DNA of 8,644 bases, taken from positions 1-8,644 of the forward strand of contig CAJAFD010000197.1 in assembly GCA_903938935.1 (NCBI GenBank), given 5' to 3'. Positions 1 to 7,048 of the stretch are shown piece by piece. Below the pieces are notes generated by a model. It saw only the letters and a list, made by a program, of their open reading frames with translations, was not told where the DNA came from and searched no databases. How positions within the stretch are numbered: the stretch's first letter is position 1; every line of letters starts with the position of its first letter. The DNA is from an uncultured Opitutia bacterium. GTDB lineage: Bacteria; Verrucomicrobiota; Verrucomicrobiia; Opitutales; Opitutaceae. Position numbers and translations under genes: made by a program.

Positions 1-40
1 AAAACCTTCGTCCCCCAAACGGGCCAAATAATCTCCGACC

Positions 41-847
41 ATGCGCTACATCGAGCCCCACGGCCACATGGTGAGCCGCACCACCGACGACTATCAGGCG
101 ATGGTCACGGCCGGTTGCGTCGCCGTCTGCGAACCCGCGTTTTGGGCCGGCTTCGACCGCAGCTCGGCTGATGGTTTTCGCGATTATTTCCGCCAGATCA
201 CCGAGTACGAACCGGCCCGCGCGGCGAAATTTCTCCTCCCCCATTTCGCCTGGTTGTGCATCAACCCGAAGGAAGCCGAAGACCTCGCCCTCGCGGCGGA
301 TGTCCTCGCGATGATCCCGGAATTCCTGGCGAAGCCCAACGTCCTCGGCATCGGCGAGATCGGCCTCAATCGCAACACGCGCAACGAGCTCAAGGTCTTC
401 GAGCAACACGTCGAGCTCGCGGTGAAATACAATCAGCTCATTCTCGTTCACACGCCGCACCTCGAGGACAAACTCAAAGGCACGCGCTTGATCGTCGATT
501 TGCTCCGCTCGCATCCGGGCGTGAAACCCGAACGCGTCATCATCGACCACGTCGAAGAACACACGGTTAACCTCGTCCTCGACCGCGGTTTCTGGGCCGG
601 CATCACACTTTATCCCGACTCCAAATCCTCGCCGCCTCGCGCGGTGGATATGTTGGAAACCTCCGGCCACGACCGCATCTGGCTCAACTCCGCCTGTGAC
701 TGGGGCGTGAGTGATCCGCTCGCCGTCCCGAAGGCCGCTTTTGAAATGCGCCGCCGCGGCCACACCGCCGCGTACGTCGATCACGTGCTTTACCAAAACC
801 CCGTGCGCTTCCTCTCGCAGTGCCCGAAGTTTCGCCTCGGCGCTTGA
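41..847 (+). CDS. eboB: EboB, TatD-like metal-dependent hydrolase
   Basis: A 268-residue protein of the TatD/amidohydrolase TIM-barrel superfamily, in the form typical of ebo clusters. The metal-site motifs appear in the expected order: HxH in EPHGHM (H7, H9), GEIGLN (E106), LVHTPH (H137, H140), IDHVEEHT (H170, H174) and NSACDWGVSDP (D220). The stretches VSRTTDDY near the start and EPAFWAGF at 31-38 are, as I recall the family, characteristic of EboB and not of generic TatD nucleases. It should be a cytosolic, two-metal hydrolase; no signal peptide or membrane segment is seen. Substrate is unknown and DNase activity should not be assumed. The ATG at 41 is the first start after an in-frame TAA at 29-31; no Shine-Dalgarno is visible. 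It is the first complete gene of the operon, 8 bp before the next gene. Family assignment is firm; biochemical role is not. Confidence 0.9.
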   Translation: MRYIEPHGHMVSRTTDDYQAMVTAGCVAVCEPAFWAGFDRSSADGFRDYFRQITEYEPARAAKFLLPHFAWLCINPKEAEDLALAADVLAMIPEFLAKPNVLGIGEIGLNRNTRNELKVFEQHVELAVKYNQLILVHTPHLEDKLKGTRLIVDLLRSHPGVKPERVIIDHVEEHTVNLVLDRGFWAGITLYPDSKSSPPRAVDMLETSGHDRIWLNSACDWGVSDPLAVPKAAFEMRRRGHTAAYVDHVLYQNPVRFLSQCPKFRLGA

Positions 848-855
848 TTCGTCGG

Positions 856-2031
856 ATGCAACTCAACCACGGCCTGCATCTCGCCTACTGCACCAACGTC
901 CACCGCGGCGAAACGTGGGCGCAGACGTTTGAAACGCTTGAGCGCCACACGCTCGTCGTGCGCCGCCGCGTCGCCGCCGGTCGCCCGTACGCGATCGGCC
1001 TGCGCCTCGGCGCCCGCGCCGCCGAAGAGCTCGCGCAACCGGCCGCGCTCACCGCCTTCCGTCACTGGCTCGACGCGCACGACTGCTACGTTTTCACGAT
1101 CAACGGATTTCCCTACGGCAGCTTCCACGGCACGCGCGTGAAGGAGCAAGTTTACGCGCCGGATTGGTCCACGCCCGAGCGTCTCGCGTACACGCAACGC
1201 CTCTTTGCCCTCATCGCGCAACTCGTCCCCGCCGGCGTCGCCGGCAGCGTGAGCACCGTCCCGGGCTCGTTCAAAGCCTGGACCCAAGATGATCCCGCGC
1301 GCCGCGCCGCGATTTTCGCCAACGTCACCGCCATCGGCCGCACCATCGCTGAACTTTCCGAACGCACCGGCCGCGACTTGCACCTCGGCCTCGAGCCCGA
1401 ACCGTGCTGCACGTTTGAGACGACGCCCGAGACCGTGGATTTTTTCAACGCCTGGCGGGCGAGCGATCGCGCCGTCGAGGCCGAGGGCCTGCTCCGCCGC
1501 GTCGGCGTGAACTACGATTGTTGCCACCTCGGCGTGGAATTTGAATCGGCGCCCGTCGCGCTCGACCGCCTTGTCGCCGCTGGCCTGCGCCTCAGTAAAA
1601 TTCACCTCAGCTCCGCGCTGCGTGTAAAACCCGATGCCGCCGGCCGCGCCGCGCTCGCCGCTTTCGTCGAGCCGACGTACCTCCACCAAGTCGTCGTGGG
1701 CTCCGCTGCCACCGGTATCGTGCGCCGGCGCTACGTCGATTTACCCGATGCGCTCGCCGATGCCGCGCCTGCGCAGCCCGACGATGAGTGGCGCGTCCAT
1801 TTTCATCTGCCGCTGCACGCCGCACCCGGCGCGCCGTTTGGTGACACGCGGGACCATCTGCTCGGCGCGCTGGATTGGATGCAGGTACACCCGACCGCCT
1901 GCCAACACGCCGAAATGGAAACCTACACGTGGGAAGTGCTCCCGCCCGCGTTGCGCGTGAGCATCGAAGATCAACTCGTGGGCGAATACGATTGGACGCT
2001 CGCCGCGCTCCGCGCCCGCGGCCTCGCCTGA
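856..2031 (+). CDS. eboE: EboE, xylose-isomerase-like TIM-barrel protein
   Basis: A 391-residue protein resembling sugar isomerase/AP-endonuclease-2 type TIM barrels and matching the ebo family named 'metabolite traffic protein EboE'. Visible landmarks: YCTNVH near residue 11, NGFPYG near 83, LGLEPEP (177-183, probable ligand E180), NYDCCHL (219-225, D221 and H224), KIHLSSAL (248-255), the His-rich HFHLPLHA (315-322) and METYTWEVLP near 354. Glu, Asp and His at barrel strand ends suggest a divalent-metal site, but the reaction is not known. The frame is open from an ATG at 820, which would overlap eboB by 28 bp; the ATG at 856 is preferred because it puts the LHLAYCTN motif at the N-terminus and leaves an 8-bp gap. 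Cytosolic, with no membrane segment. Third codon positions are rich in C, unlike eboD and eboF downstream. Confidence 0.87.
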   Translation: MQLNHGLHLAYCTNVHRGETWAQTFETLERHTLVVRRRVAAGRPYAIGLRLGARAAEELAQPAALTAFRHWLDAHDCYVFTINGFPYGSFHGTRVKEQVYAPDWSTPERLAYTQRLFALIAQLVPAGVAGSVSTVPGSFKAWTQDDPARRAAIFANVTAIGRTIAELSERTGRDLHLGLEPEPCCTFETTPETVDFFNAWRASDRAVEAEGLLRRVGVNYDCCHLGVEFESAPVALDRLVAAGLRLSKIHLSSALRVKPDAAGRAALAAFVEPTYLHQVVVGSAATGIVRRRYVDLPDALADAAPAQPDDEWRVHFHLPLHAAPGAPFGDTRDHLLGALDWMQVHPTACQHAEMETYTWEVLPPALRVSIEDQLVGEYDWTLAALRARGLA

Positions 2032-2041
2032 TTTTGCATCG

Positions 2042-2767
2042 ATGAGCGCGTCACCGCTTCGCCTCTGGCTCGACCTCGCTCGCGCGGGCAATTTTCCCTC
2101 GGTGTGGAGCAACGTCCTCGCCGCGCTCGTGCTTTCCGCGCCTGTCGTGGGTGCGTGGCCGGAGTTCAATTTGCTCCTGCTCGCGGCACTCGCGGGCAGC
2201 CTCGCGTACGCGGGTGGCACGACGCTCAACGACGCTTTCGACGCCGACTTTGATCGCCAACATCGGCCCGAGCGCGCGATTCCGCGCGGGCTCATCGCGC
2301 GCTCGACGGTCGCAGGGGTCGGCGCGTTGCAACTTGCGGCGGGGCTGAGCGTGTTGGTTTTTCTCGGCGCTTCGTCGCTCGCTGCGGCGGGTTTGGCGGC
2401 GACGATTTTGCTCTACGATTGGCTCCACAAACGCTGGACCGGCTCCGTCGTGTTGATGGCGGGTTGCCGCGTGATGCTCGCGGTGACGTTGGCGACGCTG
2501 CCCAGCCAGAAGATCGGCCCGGCCTTCGTCGCGTGGCTCATCGCGCTGTTTGTCTATATCGTCGTGCTGAGTTTGCTCGCGCGTCGCGAATATCACCCCG
2601 GCGCGCCGGCGGAAAAGCTCGGGAAAATCGTCCGTAAGATGCTCGCGTTTATTCCATTCGTGGACGCCGTGGCGTTGCTCGCGATGATGGCGGTGATTCC
2701 GGCGGTGGGTTGCGCGGCCGCGGTGCCGCTCGGCAAGTGGGCGCAGCGTAAAGCGGCTTCGAGTTGA
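2042..2767 (+). CDS. eboC: EboC, UbiA-family membrane prenyltransferase
   Basis: A 241-residue integral membrane protein of the UbiA superfamily, which transfers isoprenyl chains to acceptors at the inner membrane. The first Asp-rich motif is clear: N63-x3-D67-x3-D71 in LNDAFDADFDR, followed by RPERAIPRG (75-83); these usually bind Mg2+ and the prenyl diphosphate. The second Asp-rich motif is not canonical: the equivalent loop is LYDWLHKR (124-131), followed by MAGCR near 139-143. That form fits EboC as I recall it. About seven hydrophobic segments are visible (roughly 20-39, 42-60, 88-108, 111-125, 134-153, 159-180, 200-226), fewer than the usual eight or nine, and the protein is short for UbiA (often 280-300), so the C-terminal helix may be missing. 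In Nostoc, eboC is linked to export of a scytonemin precursor. The ATG lies 10 bp after eboE with no clear ribosome binding site. Confidence 0.88.
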   Translation: MSASPLRLWLDLARAGNFPSVWSNVLAALVLSAPVVGAWPEFNLLLLAALAGSLAYAGGTTLNDAFDADFDRQHRPERAIPRGLIARSTVAGVGALQLAAGLSVLVFLGASSLAAAGLAATILLYDWLHKRWTGSVVLMAGCRVMLAVTLATLPSQKIGPAFVAWLIALFVYIVVLSLLARREYHPGAPAEKLGKIVRKMLAFIPFVDAVALLAMMAVIPAVGCAAAVPLGKWAQRKAASS

Positions 2768-2824
2768 GCGGGCGATTGCGGCCTTGCGGTGGTGCGCGGG
2801 ATGCGGGCTAATTCTCACACGTCC

Positions 2825-3997
2825 ATGGCCGAGTCCTCCTCCGTCGTTTCTTTCCCCATCACGCTGCACAATGAGCATCGGCTGATTTTCACGCGCGACG
2901 TGTTCGCGCCGGAAAATCTCACGCTCGCGCAGACGCTCACGCCCCGGGAGCCGGGCGAACGCATCCGCGCCTTGGTGTTTTGGGACGCAGGGTTGGAAAA
3001 AGCGTTTCCGGGCATCGCGGCGAAGATCACGCGCTGGTTTGCGGCGCGCGGTGACGCGATCCGGCTGGCCGCGGAGCCCGTGGCCTTGGCCGGAGGTGAA
3101 GCGGTGAAAAACGATTTTTCGCAGCTCGAAAACATTTGGGCCGCGATCGAGGCTGCGGGCCTTTGTCGGCATTCGTACGTGATCGCGCTGGGCGGCGGTG
3201 CGGTGCTGGATCTCGTCGGTTTCGCGGCGGCCACGGCGCATCGCGGGATTCCGCTCGTGCGTTTACCGACGACGAGCCTCAGCCAAGGCGACGGCGGCGT
3301 GGGCGTCAAAAATGGCGTGAATTATTTCGGCAAGAAAAACTGGCTCGGCGCCTTCGGCGTGCCGCACGCGATCATTAACGATCTGGATTTTCTGCGCGGG
3401 TTGCCCGAACGCGAACGGCGCGTGGGTTTGATCGAAGCGGTGAAGGTCGCGCTGATCCGCGATGCGAAGTTTTTTGAATTTATCGCGGCGCGCGTCACGG
3501 CGTTGGCGAAATTTGAACCCGCAGCGTTTGAAGCCGTGATCCGCGAAAGCGCGCGGCAGCACATGGAACACATCGCGACGGGCGGCGATCCTTTTGAGCG
3601 CGGTTCGGCGCGGCCGTTGGATTTCGGGCATTGGGCGGCGCACAAGTTGGAGCAGCTCACGGAATTTCGCGTGAGCCATGGCGAGGCCGTCGCGGTGGGG
3701 ATGGCGATTGATTTGATTTACGCGCGTCGCACCGGCTTGCTGCCGGAGGCCGAGGCGGAGCGTATTCTCGAGGTGATTTGCGCGCTCGGCTTTGAGTTGT
3801 TCGCACCGGTGAAAGAAATCCGCAGCGCGACGGGCCGGCAGGATATGTTGGATGGGCTGGAAGAATTTCGGGAGCACCTCGGCGGCCGGTTGACGATTCC
3901 GATGATCCGCGCGCCGGGCGTGCGGCAGGACATTCACGAAATCGACGGCGCGGTGGTGAAGGCGGCATTCGATGAATTACGGGAGCGATATGGCTGA
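2825..3997 (+). CDS. eboD: EboD, 3-dehydroquinate-synthase-like sugar phosphate cyclase
   Basis: A 390-residue sugar phosphate cyclase related to AroB. It has the NAD-binding GGGAVLDLVGF (123-133), PTTSLSQGD (148-156) and the zinc ligands with DHQS spacing: E204 in GLIEAVK, H269 in DFGHWAAH (H273 at the active-site His position), and H285 in SHGEAVAVGM. The metal and NAD chemistry therefore looks intact. The DHQS motif GGKTGVN reads VGVKNGVNYFGKKN here (from about 159), so a substrate other than the shikimate precursor is likely; ebo cyclases are thought to sit near the 2-epi-5-epi-valiolone synthase side of the superfamily. The ATG at 2825 is chosen because the recognisable sequence begins soon after it; an ATG at 2801 and a GTG at 2789 are also in frame. 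It follows eboC by 57 bp, the widest gap in the cluster, and overlaps eboF by 8 bp. A housekeeping aroB is a less likely reading. Confidence 0.86.
   Translation: MAESSSVVSFPITLHNEHRLIFTRDVFAPENLTLAQTLTPREPGERIRALVFWDAGLEKAFPGIAAKITRWFAARGDAIRLAAEPVALAGGEAVKNDFSQLENIWAAIEAAGLCRHSYVIALGGGAVLDLVGFAAATAHRGIPLVRLPTTSLSQGDGGVGVKNGVNYFGKKNWLGAFGVPHAIINDLDFLRGLPERERRVGLIEAVKVALIRDAKFFEFIAARVTALAKFEPAAFEAVIRESARQHMEHIATGGDPFERGSARPLDFGHWAAHKLEQLTEFRVSHGEAVAVGMAIDLIYARRTGLLPEAEAERILEVICALGFELFAPVKEIRSATGRQDMLDGLEEFREHLGGRLTIPMIRAPGVRQDIHEIDGAVVKAAFDELRERYG
3981..3985 (+). promoter_or_regulatory. Shine-Dalgarno for eboF
   Basis: GGGAG lies inside the last codons of eboD, 4 bp before the ATG at 3990. 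It is the clearest ribosome binding site in the window and favours 3990 over the in-frame ATG at 3972 as the eboF start. The resulting 8-bp overlap with eboD suggests translational coupling. Confidence 0.6.
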
Positions 3998-5249
3998 GCG
4001 TACGGCGATTCTCAATGTCGTCGGGCTCACCGCGCGCGGGTTGGGACCAGATACGCCACGGCTGCTCGCGGCGGCGCAAGCGGGGGGATTGATTCGGGTA
4101 AAACCCGTGTTGCCGGCGGTGACATGTACGGCGCAGAGCACGTATCTGACCGGGCGCACGCCGGCGGGCCACGGTTGCGTGGCGAATGGCTGGTACGATC
4201 GCACGCTCGCGGAGCATCATTTTTGGAAACAGTCGAACCACGTCGTCCAAGGGCCGAAGCTCTGGGAGACGCTGCGCGAACGGCGGCCGGGGTTTACGTG
4301 CGCGAAATTATTTTGGTGGTACAACATGTATTCATCGGCCGATTGGTCGATCACGCCGCGCCCGATGTATCCGGCGGACGGGCGGAAAGTGTTCGATGTT
4401 TACACGCACCCGATGCGGATGCGCGATGAGATCAAGGCGGACCTCGGGCCGTTTCCGTTTCCGGCGTTTTGGGGTCCGCGGGCTGGGATCGCGTCTTCGG
4501 AATGGATCGCGCGCTCGGCGGAGTGGGTGGAAGAACGGCATCGGCCGGACCTGTCGCTCGTTTATCTGCCGCATTTGGATTACAACCTGCAGCGGCTCGG
4601 GCCGGATGATCCGCGGATGGCGGCGGACTATCGCGAGATTGATCGCGTCGCGGGCGGGCTGATGGATTTTTACGCGCAGCGTGGCGTGCGCTCGGTGGTG
4701 CTTTCGGAATACGGGATCACGGCGGTGAAGCGCACGATCGCGTTGAACCGGGTGTTTCGTGCGCGCGGCTGGATCACGATCAAGGAAGAACTCGGGCTGG
4801 AGTTGTTGGACTGCGGCGCGAGCAAGGTCTTCGCCATCGTGGATCATCAAGTGGCGCACATTTACGTGAACGATCGCTCGTTGCTCGCGGCGGTGCGGGC
4901 GGCGGTTGAGGGCGTGGACGGCGTGGCGCGCGTGCTCGACCCGGCGGGGCAACGCGCGGCTGGGCTCGATCACACGCGCTCGGGCGACCTCGTGGCTTTT
5001 TCGACGGAGGATGCGTGGTTCACTTATTATTACTGGGACGACGCGGCGCGGGCGCCGGATTTCGCGCGCTGCGTCGATATCCACCGCAAGTATGGCTACG
5101 ATCCGGTGGAGCTGTTTGTGGACCCGTTGATTCGTTTTCCGAAATTAAAAGTCTTGGGTAAACTGGCGCGCAAGGCGCTCGGTTTCCGGATGCTGATGGA
5201 TGTGATCTCGCTCGATCCGGCGCTGGTGAAAGGTTCTCACGGGACGTGA
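3990..5249 (+). CDS. eboF: EboF, alkaline-phosphatase-superfamily phosphodiesterase homologue
   Basis: A 419-residue protein of the nucleotide pyrophosphatase/phosphodiesterase (NPP) type. Landmarks: ILNVVGL at the N-terminus where NPPs carry a metal-binding Asp; LPAVTCTAQSTYLTG (T45 aligns with the nucleophile Thr); PAGHG near 58; LPHLDYNLQRLGP (D197, with Q201 at the place of the usual His); VLSEYGIT (239-241 SEY where NPPs have S-D-H); and DHTRSGDLV (H328). Fold and nucleophile are kept but several metal ligands differ, so activity on phosphodiesters is plausible but unproven. No signal peptide is seen, so it should act in the cytosol, unlike many exported relatives. It overlaps eboD by 8 bp, has a good ribosome binding site at 3981-3985, and ends 148 bp before a terminator. 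Its codons favour G at the third position. It is the last gene of the operon. Confidence 0.85.
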   Translation: MAERTAILNVVGLTARGLGPDTPRLLAAAQAGGLIRVKPVLPAVTCTAQSTYLTGRTPAGHGCVANGWYDRTLAEHHFWKQSNHVVQGPKLWETLRERRPGFTCAKLFWWYNMYSSADWSITPRPMYPADGRKVFDVYTHPMRMRDEIKADLGPFPFPAFWGPRAGIASSEWIARSAEWVEERHRPDLSLVYLPHLDYNLQRLGPDDPRMAADYREIDRVAGGLMDFYAQRGVRSVVLSEYGITAVKRTIALNRVFRARGWITIKEELGLELLDCGASKVFAIVDHQVAHIYVNDRSLLAAVRAAVEGVDGVARVLDPAGQRAAGLDHTRSGDLVAFSTEDAWFTYYYWDDAARAPDFARCVDIHRKYGYDPVELFVDPLIRFPKLKVLGKLARKALGFRMLMDVISLDPALVKGSHGT

Positions 5250-5397
5250 CCGGCGGATGCGGCGGAGAGGCCGGTGTAGATCGGCACGGGGGCGACGCCG
5301 GGGGATGAACCCATCGCGGCGACGGCGGTGCATGAGCGGTTACTCGCGGCGTGTCTGCAGTAGCGCGGGCGGGTGCAAGGTCAGGCGCGGGGCACAA

Positions 5398-5429
5398 AAA
5401 AAGAGCGGTTCCGAAGAACCGCTCTTTTT
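5398..5429. terminator. Bidirectional intrinsic terminator between eboF and pfp
   Basis: A perfect 14-bp inverted repeat (5398-5411 with 5416-5429) encloses a four-base loop. Its GC-rich core is GAGCGGTTC, flanked by A on the left and T on the right, so each strand ends in a T run: five on plus and seven on minus (the A run starts at 5396). Read on the minus strand the loop is UUCG closed by C-G, an exceptionally stable tetraloop. It lies 27 bp past the pfp stop and 148 bp past the eboF stop, between convergent genes. The 5250-5397 stretch before it is GC-rich with no recognisable gene. Confidence 0.93.
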
Positions 5430-5456
5430 GAAACGTAGGCTTAGGCCTAGATCGAC

Positions 5457-6713
5457 TCAGACTTCGTAGGCCGGGAGGATTTTGTCGACGCGGGACTTAT
5501 CGAGCTTGGCGAACACGGGCACGCCATCGACGTAAGGCACGGCGACTTCTCCCACGATGAGAGGTTGGGCGTAGCGGAGGAACTGGAAGTTCATGCTCAC
5601 GCCGTCTTCGTTGATCCAATCCTTCGGGAGTTTCTTCACGCCGTTGGCGATCTCGCTCAAGGTGGCGAGGCCGGTCTCGACGGTGTAGTGCTCGGTGTCA
5701 CCGCGGACGAGGGTGATCATCTTGTCGGTCTCACCGTTAATGGCGGCTTCGACGGCGGCTTGGCCGGCGAGGAACGCTTCGTCGGCGTCGGTCTTGGAAC
5801 CGGCGTGAGCCGCGGCGCGCTGGGTGATGCCGGGTTTGGCGACGCGGACTTTGACGCCGGGGATGTTGGCTTCGATGATCTCACCGAGAGCGTCGCCGGC
5901 GCCGCCGAGTTTGGCGTGGCCGAAGGCGTCCGTGGCGGCATCGGCCGCGAGGTAGTTGCCGTCGGCGTCAACGAGACCTTCAGCGACGACGATTTGGCAG
6001 AATTTCTCGCGCTTGAGCACGCGTTTGACGTCTTCGAGGACCTTTTCTTGAGAGAAAGGAACTTCGGGCAGGAGAATGATATGGGGCGGATCGTGCGGGT
6101 GATCTTTGCGTTTGGCGAGGGTGGCGCCGGCGGCGATCCAGCCGGCGGAGCGGCCCATGACCTCGATGATGGAAACGAGGTCGCCTTGGCCCATGGCCTC
6201 GTTGTCACAAGCGAGTTCGCGCACGGTGGTGGCGAGGTACTTGATGACGGAGCCGTAGCCGGGGGTGTGGTCGGTGAGAGGGAGATCGTTATCGATCGTC
6301 TTCGGAACGCCGATGACGCGGAGCTCGTAGCCCTGCGCTTGCGCGAGCTTGGAGATCTTGTCGGCGGTGTCTTGGGAGTCGTTGCCGCCGATGTAGAAGA
6401 AGTAGCGGATGTTGTGGGCCTTGAAGACCTCGAGGACGCGATCAAAGTCGGCCTGTTTCTTGAGTTTGAAGCGGCAGGTGCCCAGAGCGGCGCCGGGCGT
6501 GTATTTGAGCGCGCGGATCTGCTGTTGAGACTCCGAAGCGAGATCGATCAGGTCCTCGTGGAGAATGCCGAGCACGCCGTTCAGCGTGCCGTAGATCTCT
6601 TCGATGCATTCATGGTTCAACGCTTCCGCGATGAGGCCCGCGACGCTGGCGTTGATAACAGAGGTGGGGCCGCCGGACTGGCCTACCAAGACATTTCCTA
6701 CGAGTTCAGCCAT
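5457..6713 (-). CDS. pfp: Pyrophosphate-dependent 6-phosphofructokinase
   Basis: A 418-residue phosphofructokinase that interconverts fructose 6-phosphate and fructose 1,6-bisphosphate, using PPi as phosphoryl donor, in the cytosol. The N-terminal nucleotide/PPi loop is GQSGGPTSVIN (11-21). GGNDS (109-113) has Asp112 where ATP enzymes have Gly104 (GGDGS), and PKTIDND (137-143) has Lys138 where ATP enzymes have Gly124; both mark PPi specificity. Asp141 is the catalytic base, and MGRSAGW (186-192) binds the sugar phosphate. GITQRAAAHAGSKTDAD near 295-311 is typical of this branch. The ATG at 6713 is chosen because homology starts there; an in-frame ATG at 6755 would add 14 residues with no family match. 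No Shine-Dalgarno is seen before it. The gene converges on eboF and ends at the terminator. The reaction is reversible and can serve glycolysis or gluconeogenesis. Confidence 0.95.
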   Translation of the reverse strand: MAELVGNVLVGQSGGPTSVINASVAGLIAEALNHECIEEIYGTLNGVLGILHEDLIDLASESQQQIRALKYTPGAALGTCRFKLKKQADFDRVLEVFKAHNIRYFFYIGGNDSQDTADKISKLAQAQGYELRVIGVPKTIDNDLPLTDHTPGYGSVIKYLATTVRELACDNEAMGQGDLVSIIEVMGRSAGWIAAGATLAKRKDHPHDPPHIILLPEVPFSQEKVLEDVKRVLKREKFCQIVVAEGLVDADGNYLAADAATDAFGHAKLGGAGDALGEIIEANIPGVKVRVAKPGITQRAAAHAGSKTDADEAFLAGQAAVEAAINGETDKMITLVRGDTEHYTVETGLATLSEIANGVKKLPKDWINEDGVSMNFQFLRYAQPLIVGEVAVPYVDGVPVFAKLDKSRVDKILPAYEV

Positions 6714-7048
6714 GACAGTTATTGATAAAGGGTTGAAGAGAACGTGAGGTGCCAAGAAAGCGTAGCGGTTCGGGGGGATGCAAACTCAAATTTCCCGATG
6801 ACGGGGACCGTCCGGATTCTAGGACCGTGAGTGCCACCGCTGGACGCGGCGTCTTGTGTCGGGGAGGAAAGTTGGCACCGGGGACGTGCCGGCACACCGC
6901 TGGCTGGGCTAAGCCGTGGCGATGCCGCTGAGGGCTACGCGTTGAGAGCGGAGAGAGCGATCATCAGAGCTGAAGGCCGCGCGACTACGCGTGGATACCC
7001 GATTCCCCGTGGGGTAGGGCTCCTGGCTCTCGACGGAATCTCTGCGGC
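6714..7048. other. 335-bp non-coding gap between purB and pfp
   Basis: This should hold the 3' end of the purB transcript and the leader of pfp (both minus strand). I find no convincing ORF, intrinsic terminator or promoter. Visible structure: a 10-bp palindrome GTGCCGGCAC (6886-6895) with another GGCAC at 6874-6878; direct repeats CACCGCTGG (6835-6843 and 6895-6903), GGACCGT (6805-6811 and 6822-6828) and CTACGCGT (6935-6942 and 6985-6992); and a GATTCC/GGAATC inverted pair (7001-7006 and 7035-7040) with no T run after it. The short repeats may be chance in GC-rich DNA. An uncharacterised small RNA or a structured pfp leader is possible. Confidence 0.5.

Noticed and set aside
1..31. Possible last codons of an upstream gene (eboA) ending at the TAA at 29-31
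   Set aside because: Only about nine codons, with no recognisable sequence; another frame could equally carry the end of the upstream gene.
790..1689. 299-residue minus-strand frame over the eboB/eboE junction
   Set aside because: Overlaps two well-supported genes and has shadow composition.
2051..3241. 396-residue open frame on the minus strand across eboC and eboD
   Set aside because: Arg/His-rich shadow of two real genes; it spans their intergenic gap and shows no recognisable motif.
5250..5397. Short minus-strand frames that might be a gene remnant beyond the pfp terminator
   Set aside because: Under 50 residues each without homology I can recognise, and on the far side of a strong terminator.
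5565..6725. 386-residue open frame on the plus strand inside pfp
   Set aside because: It is antisense to a clear phosphofructokinase, with the repetitive Gly/Val/Asp composition of a shadow frame and no domain.
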